The translations under genes were made by a program, and so were the position numbers. DNA of 64,000 nt. It comes from Leishmania donovani (Eukaryota; Euglenozoa; Kinetoplastea; Trypanosomatida; Trypanosomatidae). The notes under the pieces are model-generated. The model was not told where the DNA came from and made no database searches. It saw only the letters and a list, made by a program, of their open reading frames with translations. How positions within the stretch are numbered: the first letter of the stretch is position 1; every line of letters starts with the position of its first letter. The stretch spans positions 251,969 through 315,968 of the forward strand of contig NC_018256.1 in assembly GCF_000227135.1 (NCBI RefSeq), in the 5' to 3' direction. Below, piece after piece: positions 1 to 9,957 of the stretch.

Positions 1-654
1 TCGCAACGGTGATCGTGCGGAGAGTGAGGAGGGCGGAATATCCATGAGCTCTTACGCTCAAAGTGCTCGCGCGCGCGTGTGCGTGTGCGCAGCGGTGCAT
101 GAATCAACGCAAAGAGAAGTCGTGCGGCAGCAACAGGCGGTTGTGTGTCGGTTGATGAGATACGGGGAGGCGGGCGGGCGTCCGTAGCCATGCCTAGCTT
201 TTGCCTTCTCATCCACCATTCGGTCCGCACGACCCACGACCCACGTCATCCCCGTCATGGGATGCCGAGCAGCGGCCCTTCCTGGCTGAATCTTTTCCTT
301 CTCTTCCCTATGTACATACTAAGCTCGAGCACACAAGCATAAAAGAAAGAAATGAATTTACATGTTGCCGCCAACCCCCGCCTCTGCCGCTGCCTCCGCC
401 GGCATGTGCTGGCATGCGCTGGCCCTGCCCCACCCGCTCCCTTCGGCGCATGCGAGTTGCACGTGGAAGACGGGAGTGGAAGGGTAGCACATGTGTGCAC
501 ACGTGCCAAGCAAGAGAGAAACGGAGAAAGTCGAGCGACAAGAGGCTTGAGAGCGCGCACCGAGGAGAGCACGCTGGTCTGCCCTGTCTCCAAACATCTG
601 CCGCGCCTCCTCGCCCAGCGTGGAAGCACCTCATCGCCGTCAAAGCCGCCCTCA
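1..654. other. Spacer downstream of RSP4/6 (3' UTR side)
   Basis: No credible gene is seen. The stretch lies after the stop codon of the radial spoke gene on the transcribed strand, so it should hold its 3' UTR and polyadenylation region. Short open frames on both strands have low-complexity Arg/His/Ser-rich translations and no family resemblance. Confidence 0.6.
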
Positions 655-2424
655 CTACACGTCATCTTCCTCCTCATCCTCCCCCTCAGCTTCCGGGCGC
701 GGGGGAGGCGGTGCGTAACGCAGCTCTTCATCTATGGTGCAGTCCCGCTGACCGTCGAATTCACCAGGCGCCTCGACGTACTCGCGGAAGCACGGGGGAG
801 GGAGGGGTGGGGCATAGTAGGCGCCCTGCATGTCCTTGAGACCCGTGCCATAGTACATCATCTGGTAAGAGGCCCCAGGACGTCCGGCAGTCGTCACCGC
901 GTAGGTGGCCGCGCCGGGCCAGCGGAGGGACTTTGCCACATACACAGCTGTCAGGCTCCCCTCCCCTTCGTAGGCCTTGCGAAAGGTCCAGGCAGCGAGG
1001 TGGGAGCGGCTGTGGCCGGGGTAGGAGAGTGGCGCGTCGAGGCTAATGTCAGACAGGAAAGGCGCGATCATCTCGGGCGCCGGTGGCGGTGACGCCTCAG
1101 AAGCGTTCGCGCCGTCACCCTGCCCGTCGTCGCCTTCATCATCAGCCGGTTCTTCCTCCTCCTCTACCGGCGCCGTCGTGACGCGGCCGCAGTTCAGCAC
1201 CGACGGGGCAATGTGCGACCACCCCTTCGCCTGCATCAGCTCCCCCTTCGTGTATCCCTTGTACCACGCCTGCACAGCCGCGATGGCCTCCGCGTCCTCC
1301 TCGTCCGGCGCTTCTTGCGGCAGCAGCGGCGGCAGCACGGCGTAGGCCGGCACTGCCGTCGGCGGTGGTCGAGCCGAGGTCTCTTCTTCATCCTCCTCCG
1401 CGTCAGGCACTGCACCCTCGGTGGTGAACGTCTGCACTGGTGCGATGCGGCACGCGCTCGTGATGCGCGCAATCTGAGCGCGCAGGTAGTGCTTCTCGCA
1501 CCCCATGAAGCGTGGATGTCCGTGCACGGGGGCGTCGAGGTTACCAGTGAAGCGGCAGCGCAAGGCGCGGGCAACTGTAATGTGGTGTGGGCTGACGTCC
1601 GGCAGGCGGGTCCAAGTCGTGGGGTCCGCGCTAGTCGAAGCATAGTAGCACATGGCGTTGAGGCCCGTACCGGCTTCCTCCGCCGGCGCGGAAGGACGTG
1701 GCCAGCGGCGGGCAAGACGGCCCCCCGCCAGGGTACAGAGCACGTCAGCGATCTGCGAAACGGGAGCGTGCTCCTCTTCCTCTTCCATGTCGTCCTCCGC
1801 ATCGCCTTCGCCGGTTATGCCAGCGTTCTCCTGCATGCGATCCTCATCCACCTGGCATTCCGCGACGTAGTAGTCGTACGCGCTTCCCGTGACCACGCCC
1901 CAGAAGCGCACGGTGGACAGCGGCTCAGATCGGATCAGCTGGCGTAGGCCAACAAGCAGGCGATACGCATCCACCCGCGGCAAACCAAGCCCAACCATGT
2001 TGAAGTACTGCTGCTCCGTCACGACATCGCTAAGGGCACCGGGGTGATCTGCGAGGTCGACTTGCGGCTGGCCATCCGCCCCGGCATCGGCGGATGCGTC
2101 CTCTTCTTCTTGTTCGTCTTCGGCGTCGGCGCGGCGTGGGCGGCGTGGCGGCCGCGGCGGTGCCAAGGCAGTGTTCGTGTTGGCAGCCCAGCGCGTGTTC
2201 GTGAAGGAGTCAACAGGGGCCGCAGCGCGAGCGGTGGGCCGTGGATCGGCATACATATTGCCTTTCATGGGGGGCACAGCGCTGCCGGACAGGAGTTGGT
2301 TGGAAGCCGCCCCGAGAGCGTCCATCGCGTCGGCGGGCCGCTCGCGGATCACCTGCGCAAGCGCTTGAGTCATGTGGCCCCAGAGCGCCGACTGGCGAAT
2401 TTGATGCTCGTCTATGCCCGCCAT
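655..2424 (-). CDS. RSP4/6: Radial spoke head protein RSP4/6 family
   Basis: Predicted radial spoke head component of the 9+2 axoneme, 589 aa. The N-terminal helix at residues 12-45 (LWGHMTQALAQVI..., DAMDALGAASNQLL) matches the RSPH4A/RSPH6A family start. A conserved core follows at about 139-200 (YFNMVGLGLP, then RLLVGLRQL and VRFWGVVTG), and the family-typical LRWPGA motif lies in the C-terminal third. Acidic inserts at about 99-130 and in later loops, and an acidic tail (EDEEEDDV), are seen. The frame is open about 149 codons further upstream, but that part reads as leader. I chose the MAGIDEHQ methionine because the family homology begins there, and a pyrimidine tract plus AG (2488-2489) lies about 65 nt upstream. 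RSP4 and RSP6 cannot be separated by eye. Confidence 0.9.
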   Translation of the reverse strand: MAGIDEHQIRQSALWGHMTQALAQVIRERPADAMDALGAASNQLLSGSAVPPMKGNMYADPRPTARAAAPVDSFTNTRWAANTNTALAPPRPPRRPRRADAEDEQEEEDASADAGADGQPQVDLADHPGALSDVVTEQQYFNMVGLGLPRVDAYRLLVGLRQLIRSEPLSTVRFWGVVTGSAYDYYVAECQVDEDRMQENAGITGEGDAEDDMEEEEEHAPVSQIADVLCTLAGGRLARRWPRPSAPAEEAGTGLNAMCYYASTSADPTTWTRLPDVSPHHITVARALRCRFTGNLDAPVHGHPRFMGCEKHYLRAQIARITSACRIAPVQTFTTEGAVPDAEEDEEETSARPPPTAVPAYAVLPPLLPQEAPDEEDAEAIAAVQAWYKGYTKGELMQAKGWSHIAPSVLNCGRVTTAPVEEEEEPADDEGDDGQGDGANASEASPPPAPEMIAPFLSDISLDAPLSYPGHSRSHLAAWTFRKAYEGEGSLTAVYVAKSLRWPGAATYAVTTAGRPGASYQMMYYGTGLKDMQGAYYAPPLPPPCFREYVEAPGEFDGQRDCTIDEELRYAPPPPRPEAEGEDEEEDDV

Positions 2425-3502
2425 GGCTCTGTGCACAGCAGGCAGACAGGCAGAACTCAGCTGTTGACTCCGTGTCCACACTAGTGACTGTACGCCCAGT
2501 ATGAGAAAGACGTAAAAGCGAAAAGGGGAGGTAGCAGCTCCTGTGGTGACGGCAAGTCGCCGCCGCTGTTCAGTGGGAACGTAGCGAGGCGCGGTAAGGA
2601 CTGAAGCAGATGTGTATGTGAATGTATGGGTGCGTACGTGAGTAGCATCCGCGTTACCAGTCTGCAGCGGCGTCGATAGGCGGCACAGGCGTTTGCGTGG
2701 AGTCCCTACTGGCGGTGTTTTTTCGCAGTGAGAGAAGAAGAAGCGAAGGAGGGGAGCACGACATCGAAGCAAAACACACAGGCGCAGCGGTGCGGCAAGC
2801 ATGAGGCGAGACGGTCGCGGAAAGAGTGGAAGAGAGAGACCCACGTGAGGCAAGGAGCCACAGCACAGCACGCGCGCAGCCAGGGCTCGAGGGAGTGCGC
2901 CGCACGAGCGGCGCGTGCACGTGAAACAAAGAAAACGCCGTGTTTCTACTTTGTGTCTGTCAAGTCGCTCAAGCTGGCTCGCGGCGGTCCCACATCCCTA
3001 CCGCCACCGCGGCTGCAGCAATGGTGGCCACGTGGCCGCTCGGCGGAGGCCGTCTCCGTTGCTCAGCCTCCCCCCTGGCTCCTCTACACACATGTATGCC
3101 TATATGCACATTGGGCTTCGTGATCCGCTTGTGCCTGTCATCCCGGCACCCAGTATGTGAGCGCACAAACGCCAGCGCGCAACTGCAGAGCTGCCCTTGT
3201 ATGGCGCAGAGGCAAGGAGAGCAGAGGAGAGGAAGACCCACGCCACACCTGCACCTTGTTGACTCGTGTGTGCGTGTGTGTATGTGTGTGTGTGTGTGTT
3301 TTAGACAGCGCGCTGACGCCAGCCACAGCAGCAACAAGCATACGGCTTCAGTGCCTTCACTCTTTCTCATACGTATTCTCTGCTCACTCGCAGACGCGCA
3401 CGCACGGGTCCAGGAGCGGTGCGACGCTCTCTGAGCTCTCGCGCTTCCACCCCCTCCCTCCCCCGCGGATCCTCCGTCTCTCCATTCACCGGTGGCCACC
3501 CA
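2425..3502. other. Spacer with RSP4/6 leader and a (TG)n run
   Basis: Contains the likely trans-splice region of RSP4/6 (pyrimidine tract on the minus strand, about 2500-2540; AG at 2488-2489) and the 3' UTR of the upstream small membrane-protein gene. A TG-rich microsatellite lies at about 3266-3300. No coding signal. Confidence 0.55.
3266..3300. repeat. TG-rich microsatellite
   Basis: Imperfect TG/CG run ending in an uninterrupted (TG) stretch, in spacer DNA. Confidence 0.85.
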
Positions 3503-3919
3503 TCAAGTCGACTTGGGATCGCGCAGCACGTCAAACTCGCGCACCGGATGCAGTGGCTTTTCCAAGTTCCGCACCGGCGACTTCCAGGCGCGGTCCCTAT
3601 CTAAAATCATAAAGTTCTGCGACTGTCCCTCCGTAATGGGGTTGACGCGTGCCTCGTATTGCATCTCCGACTCGTATCCTAGTAGCGTGTGCACGAAGCT
3701 GTCGTGGCCCATCAAGTAGTAGAGGCTGCAGGTGGCGAAAAGGCCCAAGCCAAAGATGCGCACCGGTGCCCAGAAGAACGCCTGCACGCCGATCTTGTTC
3801 CGATCTGCGCGGCTGTCGTTAAAGCGGACCTGCATAATGCCACGCCAGCTGCGGGTGCGTCGAATAATCGGCTTGCGAGGCAGCTCCCTCTGCCGGGAAA
3901 AGACGGAGTAGCCAGTCAT
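3503..3919 (-). CDS. Small single-pass membrane protein, probably mitochondrial
   Basis: 138 aa, family not recognised. The N-terminus is rich in Arg and lacks acidic residues (residues 1-29), like a mitochondrial presequence. One hydrophobic segment at about 47-69 (FFWAPVRIFGLGLFATCSLYY) is followed by a polar C-terminal domain with several aromatic and Pro residues. Size and layout resemble accessory subunits of trypanosomatid respiratory complexes, but I see no motif that proves this. Its reading direction, compact size and lack of low-complexity sequence support a real gene. The second Met (residue 29) is a possible alternative start but would remove the presequence. Confidence 0.7.
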   Translation of the reverse strand: MTGYSVFSRQRELPRKPIIRRTRSWRGIMQVRFNDSRADRNKIGVQAFFWAPVRIFGLGLFATCSLYYLMGHDSFVHTLLGYESEMQYEARVNPITEGQSQNFMILDRDRAWKSPVRNLEKPLHPVREFDVLRDPKST

Positions 3920-4074
3920 CGACCTGCTCGTGCTGTCTACGCGTGCGTGCCTTGTTCGCGGTGTGCTGCTGCGCTCTCCGCGCCCCCTTCCTTTGTCAAG
4001 GTGACGCTTCCTGAAGAGCGGCGGGGGTCTGCTTGTACTTTCAATCTCTGCCCCTGCGCCGCCGGCTCACAGAG

Positions 4075-4111
<37 letters not shown>

Positions 4112-4629
4112 TGAGCGAGGGGGCTCGAGTTAAGGACGGAAGAGGTGAACACACGAAAAGCGAAGTGGAGACAAGCGGAAACAACAAAACGCTTATAAAG
4201 TCGATGATTTCGCAGGGAAGGCGCTGCCGCGGAGGCAGAGGGAGCAACGACCAGGTGGCATCACACGTTCGCTGACCTTGCACAAGCGCGCACGCGTGCG
4301 CGCAGCACCGCCTTTATCACCACCATCACCACCGCGACGGAGGTGGGTGTGCAGGGGAACAAGGAGGAGAGAGGATGCATGTCTGCCACACACATACACA
4401 CAGGCGGGCACAGACAGAATGATATGGGTCACCGCGTGTAGCTGCGGCAATACCGGGACACGGCGCCACGCAGCCCCATGCAGCCCCACGCTCACTGTGT
4501 ACTTTGTGGGGAAAGTCTGTTCCTTGGCATTGCAGTTATGCCATAGATTACTCGCTGCAGTAGTGGATTAGTTACCGCTGCCTTCGCGGTGGTACGGGGC
4601 AGAAGGGGGCAGAGGCGCTGTTGCAGCAC
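3920..4629. other. Spacer with a (GT)16 tract
   Basis: Intergenic DNA between the small membrane protein and the RRM protein. It holds a 32-bp perfect (GT)16 run at 4077-4108 and purine-rich DNA. The minus-strand AG at 4066-4067, just after the (AC)n run, could be the trans-splice acceptor of the small gene, but this is weak. Confidence 0.5.
4077..4108. repeat. (GT)16 microsatellite
   Basis: Uninterrupted GT dinucleotide run of 32 bp; (AC)n on the transcribed strand. Likely length-polymorphic between strains. Confidence 0.95.
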
Positions 4630-6954
4630 TCACCGCTTCTTCGCCTTCTTATGGTTGCCCTTGCCAAATCGCCCCTTGTCAGCAGCGATCTTTCTCACCG
4701 TCCTCTTGCACGAGGCGTGAGACGAGACGCCGGCACCTGCAACCGCGACGGTATCCGCATCGAAGAAGTGCTCCTCGTCGTCATCGTCGTCGCTGTCATT
4801 GGCAGCCACCGCGGCTGTGAGTGGCTTGCCCCTTGATTCCGGAGCCTCGGTGCGCTGGCGCTTCGCTGCCGCTGCCGGCTCACGTGCCGGCGCCTTGGCA
4901 TCCACACGCTCGCGCTTGCCGTTCTTCTGGCTCGAGGCGTTCTTGGCGCGTCCCGTGAGCGCGTCCTCGATGTCGCTGCTGTCATCATCATCATCGACGT
5001 TCGGGTCGGCGCCCATCTCGGCCGCGACCGAAGTGCCCTTAAAGTACTTCCTCTTGTCCTTCACGCCGTAGCGTTCCATGTAAGCATCCTCGTCATAGTC
5101 CTCCTCAGCCTCCTCCGGAGGCAACTCAGCCACAAGAGGCGCACTTGCCGTCTCGCCGCGATCCACGCGAAGGACGCAGCCGCGCAGACGAGAGCCGTGA
5201 TAGCGCTCCTGCGCATATGCAGCGTAGGCTGGCAGCGCAAACTCGATGTGGGCAATACCAGTGGATAGGTGCGTCTCGGGGTGCACAAGGATCTTGCACT
5301 TGCGGATTGCCCCGCACGGTGCGAAGTGCTGCCGCAGCGTCGCCTCCGTCACATCCTCGCCGACGTTCCCCACATAGATATCTTTGGGGCCGTCGTCGAG
5401 GAGGTTGTACTTCTCCGTCCGCCCCGTGACGTTACTGCCGGTGCCGGTGGCAGAAGCTGACACGTTTTCGGCGCGTGAGCAACGACGGGCCGCGGCAGAG
5501 GCCACCTTGGACGGCTCTAAGCCGAGCGGCATGACGGTGAGCTCCTCCTCGTCATCAGCCTCTGCAGCCGCAGACCCGCTGGCCGCGGGCGAGGCAACCG
5601 CGGTGCTTTTCCCAGCAAGGCCGCCAGCCGCGCGTGGCGTCCTGGTGGCACCGTGTGAGTAGGGCAGCGAACCGGGCGCCGCTGCCTTCGTGGCGCTGAT
5701 ACGCCGCCCAAGAAGGTGAAAGCCGTCGAGGAAGGTAATGGCCGGCGTCACCTCTGCCTCCGTCGCGAAGGTCAGGAAGGCTTTACGGTTCTGCGAGGTC
5801 ATTTTAATCGCCTCCAGCTTCTTCTCCAGCTGCGGGGCAACGTCGCGCAGTACCTCGCGGATAATCTCTGGCTGTGTCACCTTGGCCAAGTCTGTGAGCA
5901 GCACCTGTCGCGTGAAGCTGTCCTTTCCCAGGTCCTTCATCCCGCCAATGTCCTTCGTCCTTTCCAAATCCTTCGGCTTCGGCTCCTCGACGCGGAGGGT
6001 GCGGCCGAGGAACTTGCGACCATTCAGCACCCGCACGGCGGTGGAGACGCTGTTGGGGGACTGAAGCACGAGGAAGCCAAATCCCTGCCCAGGCTTCTTA
6101 ATGAGACGCAGTGGCTTGCCAACCTTCCACGCCGACGCGAACTGTAGCACCTCCTCCTCCAGCGTGGGCTTCCCAGGCTCGGCGGCGTACGTGTACGGCA
6201 GGCCATCGACGAAGACCTTAGTGTTGAGCTTCTTTGGAAGCTCCGTGCCGTTGGCAGTTACGGTGGTGATGACGCGTGTGCGGGGGCCACTCTTAGCTGT
6301 GTTCGAATCGAAGCCCGCCTCCTCGTTGCTATCGTGCTCTTCCTCGCCATGGTGAGAGGCACTGCTGTCATGCCCACCGCGGTGAGGGGAATACGGGGAG
6401 CCGCCGCGCCCGCGGCCGCGGCCGCGAGACGAGAAGGCACAGGCGGACGACGCAGAGACGCCACCGCGGAAGCCGCCGCGATCGCGACGAAGCCCGCCTT
6501 CGCCGCCGCGTCCTCGAGCACCGCCACTCTCGTTAAATCGTCCGTGGCCGACACGATTCACTCCGCGGCCGCGGCCGCGCTGCTGTTTCTGCGACCCAGG
6601 TGGGATGAAGCCGCCGCTCTCTTCCTCGGTCGCTGTCGCCGGTCCGCGACGCGCGCTCACCGCAACCGGTGGGGCGTCGTCGCCGCCGTCGTCGTGCGTG
6701 CTGCGTCTGCCTTGCGGCTCTTGCCGCTTCTGTGCCCGCTGGAGCGAAGCAAGACGGGCAGACGGGGTCGTCGGTTCAGCGGGCTCACCGCCGCGAGATA
6801 CAACTGGGAAGGCGGGCACTACAGAGCGCTTCACTCGCGCAGGGGCGGATTTGTGAGCTGTCGCTGCAGCGCCGCCGCGCCCATGGTTGCTGCCACCAGC
6901 ATGGCGACCGCCACCGCGGCTTTGAAAGCTGCCCCGGCCTCTTCCAGGCAGCAT
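4630..6954 (-). CDS. RNA-binding protein with RGG region and three RRMs
   Basis: 774 aa. Residues 1-200 are a Gly/Arg-rich region with many RGG/GRGRG units. RRM1 is at about 246-323 (RNP2 VFVDGLPY, RNP1 GQGFGFLVL). A diverged RRM2 is at about 350-423 (VLLTDLAK; RKAFLTF). RRM3 is at about 530-615 (DIYVGNVG; GIAHIEF). The C-terminal part has acidic runs, then a basic tail ending KKAKKR that looks like a nuclear or nucleolar signal. RGG, several RRMs, acidic blocks and a Lys-rich end together fit a nucleolar pre-rRNA processing or snoRNP-associated protein, but an mRNA-binding role is equally possible. The start (MLPGRGRGSF) follows a good pyrimidine tract (about 7001-7035) and AG (6987-6988). 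Confidence 0.88.
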   Translation of the reverse strand: MLPGRGRGSFQSRGGGRHAGGSNHGRGGAAATAHKSAPARVKRSVVPAFPVVSRGGEPAEPTTPSARLASLQRAQKRQEPQGRRSTHDDGGDDAPPVAVSARRGPATATEEESGGFIPPGSQKQQRGRGRGVNRVGHGRFNESGGARGRGGEGGLRRDRGGFRGGVSASSACAFSSRGRGRGRGGSPYSPHRGGHDSSASHHGEEEHDSNEEAGFDSNTAKSGPRTRVITTVTANGTELPKKLNTKVFVDGLPYTYAAEPGKPTLEEEVLQFASAWKVGKPLRLIKKPGQGFGFLVLQSPNSVSTAVRVLNGRKFLGRTLRVEEPKPKDLERTKDIGGMKDLGKDSFTRQVLLTDLAKVTQPEIIREVLRDVAPQLEKKLEAIKMTSQNRKAFLTFATEAEVTPAITFLDGFHLLGRRISATKAAAPGSLPYSHGATRTPRAAGGLAGKSTAVASPAASGSAAAEADDEEELTVMPLGLEPSKVASAAARRCSRAENVSASATGTGSNVTGRTEKYNLLDDGPKDIYVGNVGEDVTEATLRQHFAPCGAIRKCKILVHPETHLSTGIAHIEFALPAYAAYAQERYHGSRLRGCVLRVDRGETASAPLVAELPPEEAEEDYDEDAYMERYGVKDKRKYFKGTSVAAEMGADPNVDDDDDSSDIEDALTGRAKNASSQKNGKRERVDAKAPAREPAAAAKRQRTEAPESRGKPLTAAVAANDSDDDDDEEHFFDADTVAVAGAGVSSHASCKRTVRKIAADKGRFGKGNHKKAKKR

Positions 6955-7621
6955 GTTCGGTTTGGCGTCTGCTGATGAGCTGAGTTCTTTGGTATGCGAC
7001 AGTGCAGAGAGGAGTAAGAGAGAGTGAAAGGCTGACGGGTGGGAGGATGGCCTGCGAAACTACCCGAGTGCAGGCAACGGAATAAACAGCAGAGGCGCAT
7101 TCTGGACGAGGTGGCGGGACGCGCTTCACCAGGGGGGGGGGGTGCCGGAGAGCACCGCACTCACCGCGTTACAGCGGCCGGAATATCGTCGCGAGTGCAT
7201 CGCCGTTGGCGCCACCACTTTTCGCTCTCTCCGCGGGGCTGTCCCACCAACGAAGAGAACGCGTCCGCCCCAGATACGCACACAGACGTGGCTGCATGTC
7301 GGCTTCGACGCAGGCGCGCCTGCTGTTGGGCGAAGCATGCGAATGGACTGCTTGAGGTCCTCTTTTCGAAGTTGTTTTTCGCTCTGTTGGGACCGCGTAC
7401 AGAAAGGAGGAGAAGAGGTGTCCCTGCGGCCGCTTCTGTGGATGACGAATCGGAGAGAGGCTTCAACACGAGAGTGACGGAGCGGAGAGCAGCGCGCACA
7501 CGCGAACGCATGCGCCAACAGTGCGACAGAGAGAGAGAGAAAGAGAGAAGCGAGAGCTCTCTTGTTTCAAGATCTTTGGTAGCCCATGCGTCTTTCGGGC
7601 AGCCACTCAAGCACTCTCCGC
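6955..7621. other. Spacer with leader of RRM gene
   Basis: Holds the trans-splice region of the RRM gene, a G10 run at about 7132-7141 and the 3' UTR of the mitochondrial unknown gene. Antisense-strand open frames here are Arg-rich and not convincing. Confidence 0.55.
6987..6988 (-). promoter_or_regulatory. Predicted spliced-leader acceptor AG, RRM protein
   Basis: First AG after a long minus-strand pyrimidine tract (about 7001-7035, CTTTCACTCTCTCTTACTCC). It lies 32 nt before the ATG. Confidence 0.5.
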
Positions 7622-8458
7622 CTACCAGTAGCCGGCCTCATGCCAGGCACGGAAATTGGAGATGTCGACGTGTAGTGGGCTCGTGGTCTCCTGATGTGCC
7701 CACGGCTCGTCAGCTATCGTGTCGAGCATCAGTTTTGTGACCCGCTCCACCGCCAGGCGGCCGCCGCGTCTCTCGTACACGGTCAACTGCGGTGCCGCGT
7801 CAAAGGCCTCGCACAGTCGCTCAGCCAAGCGCCAAACCATCGCGTATGCGATGTAGTTCTTCTGCATCTGTGTCTGCAAGAAGGGCCTGCTAATCGCTTT
7901 CACAGCCTCGTCGTCGTGCGCCACGCCGCTCGCCTCTGCGTAGAACTTCTCCCACGCACTCTTAAACTCAGCCGTGCACGGCGTCTTCAGCGACGGAAAG
8001 TCCTTCACCACGCGGGTCCACCAGTACTCTTCCAGCAAGCCCTCCTCCGACATGCTCTTCAGCAACACCATCACATCCTTGCCGATATGAGGCGGCAGCG
8101 GCTCCACCTTGTGTCTTGTAGAGCCGCGCAGTGACTGGTAGTGCTCCTTCTCTAGTGGGCTGAAGCCCTCCACCCGGAAGATGTTGGAGGTGTCGTAGGC
8201 GATGCAGGACTGGTTACCGGTGAGACTCGCGGCTGCGCTGGTGGCCTTGTTGACCGGGTAGCGCATGTTGTCGACGCGCGGGATCATGTCACCCTGCGCA
8301 TACGGCTGCGTGCGACCCGTCACACCCGAGCCCCAGTACTCGATGAAGCGCTGCTGCACCGTCAGACAGCCAAAGCCGTAGAGGCCCGTGCAGACCCCAC
8401 TGCAGCAGCTGCCGCCGCGGGTGCGCAGAGTGCTAGAGGCACTCGCTCGAAGCAACAT
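7622..8458 (-). CDS. Conserved-looking mitochondrial protein of unknown function
   Basis: 278 aa, family not recognised. The first 20 residues (MLLRASASSTLRTRGG) are Arg/Ser/Ala-rich without acidic residues, a typical trypanosomatid mitochondrial presequence. The body is globular, rich in Trp and Tyr (EEYWWTRVVKDFPSL; MQKNYIAYAMVWRLAERLCEAF), with no transmembrane segment and no catalytic signature. A subunit of the mitoribosome or of a respiratory complex is a guess only. The start is well placed: a perfect tract (CCTTTCTTTCTCCC) and AG end one nucleotide before the ATG. Ending in GYW, the protein looks complete. Confidence 0.8.
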   Translation of the reverse strand: MLLRASASSTLRTRGGSCCSGVCTGLYGFGCLTVQQRFIEYWGSGVTGRTQPYAQGDMIPRVDNMRYPVNKATSAAASLTGNQSCIAYDTSNIFRVEGFSPLEKEHYQSLRGSTRHKVEPLPPHIGKDVMVLLKSMSEEGLLEEYWWTRVVKDFPSLKTPCTAEFKSAWEKFYAEASGVAHDDEAVKAISRPFLQTQMQKNYIAYAMVWRLAERLCEAFDAAPQLTVYERRGGRLAVERVTKLMLDTIADEPWAHQETTSPLHVDISNFRAWHEAGYW

Positions 8459-8459
8459 G

Positions 8460-8461
8460 CT
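8460..8461 (-). promoter_or_regulatory. Predicted spliced-leader acceptor one nt before ATG
   Basis: The minus strand reads CCTTTCTTTCTCCCAG then C then ATG. If used, the native leader is one nucleotide plus the spliced leader. Confidence 0.5.
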
Positions 8462-8518
8462 GGGAGAAAGAAAGGTGGCGAGAGGTTCACACGCAGGGAG
8501 AGGATGTGTCTATACTCT

Positions 8519-8538
8519 GTGTGTGTGTGTGTGTGTGT
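8519..8538. repeat. (GT)10 microsatellite
   Basis: Uninterrupted GT run in the leader-proximal spacer. Confidence 0.9.
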
Positions 8539-9957
8539 GCGGCTCGGCGCACCGGTGGCTAGAGGAGAGGAGGGGCGGTGCGTGAGCCGATAAGGCGCCC
8601 TGTATTTCTCACGCACACACACGTGCAGGCGATGGGGGGAGGGGGGGCTGCTACTATTACTACGGCTACTATGGGCTACAGCCACTGCTGCGGCTAGTTG
8701 TGTGGATGGGGTTTCCAATGTATACGAATACGAAGGGGCAGAGACGAAAGAAGAGGGCGTTAGGCAGACCGAGCGCGTACGAGTGCGCGATGGTGGCCGA
8801 TGCCGATGCGTTGGGAGCCGAGACAGTAAGTAGAAAGGTGATGGCTCCAGTACCTGATCCGTCTCGCTCCGTGCTGTGCTAATTAGAGATGTGCGCTTGC
8901 TTTAGAATCTGCAGCGGTCACCGTTGGTGAGCAGCAGTAACATTGGTGAGTTGAAGCGTGGGAAGTGGCACAAAGGGTAGAGCCATGACAGCGGAGAGAA
9001 AGTCGATCACCGACCTCTGCAAGAGGAGAAGCGCATGCTCGCGCGCGCACACGCCAGTGTGCGAGGGGCATACCTGCAGCGAGGCAAGGAAAACACGCTC
9101 TCTAGCGAAACGCGTGAGAGCACGCCTCTTGTGCGTGCGTCGCTTGCGATGCGTAGCACAACGGATATGCGCGCTGTCCCGACATCCACTCTCGTCGTGC
9201 CCCCTCTCTTCCTCATCTTCGCCACCAGATGGGATTCAAGAACTGGCACATCGAAGGGTCCGTCGAGTGCTCCTCCTGTGTCTGAAGCGGGTGTGAGCAT
9301 TTAGTGAGTAACGATGCCCAGCGAAGGCCGTCGGGTCTCCGCGGCTGCGTGTGTCAGCCACCTCTCCCTCACACTCACCGACAGCGGAGCAGTGCGGCAG
9401 GGCAAGCACAGAAGAAGGCCACAACGGCCGGCGGCGCGACCAGCACGGCTCACCACGAAGCGGAAAGGGGGAAGCAAAGTGCGTTGCGGAGCAGATCTGC
9501 TGTACATATCAGCGCAGACTTACCACGAGTAACACACTCACGCGCACAGCGCGGCCCTCTTTCGTCGGCTGTGTGCGTGTCGATCTGCGTCGGTGCAGAA
9601 AAGGCACAGGTGAGCAACTTGTGATCGAAGAGGGGACCGAAAAGAGAGATCGTCAACGGAGGAGAGCGTGCCGAGTCCGTCGGAGGTACGAAGCCCTCCT
9701 TCCCAACACACATACAGGCACAGACAGAGACAGACAGGCCGCACCCCTACGCCCCCGAAAACCGCATCTGCTTTCTCCGCTGCTTCATCGTCATCGGAAA
9801 CACGAAGACTCGAATACATATCAAGACTTTACAAAGAGAACGCAAGCGAGAGAAGAACGGCGAGAACAGCCGCCAATGGCTTCTTTTCAAGAGGCGACTC
9901 GCCCCCCCCCCGCGCCGCCTCTCACTCCCTCAACCCTATTCCTTCGCTCGCGTCGCC

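Larger units (their letters stand above)
8459..9957. other. Spacer, no gene seen
   Basis: 1.5 kb between the mitochondrial unknown and the CFAP119-like gene. It has a (GT)10 run at 8519-8538, a G-run near 8635-8647 and C-rich DNA at 9902-9910 near the CFAP119-like stop. No coding composition. Confidence 0.6.

Noticed and set aside
2425..2871. 149-codon N-terminal extension of RSP4/6
   Set aside because: Low-complexity leader-like sequence; family homology begins at MAGIDEHQ and a splice signal lies between.
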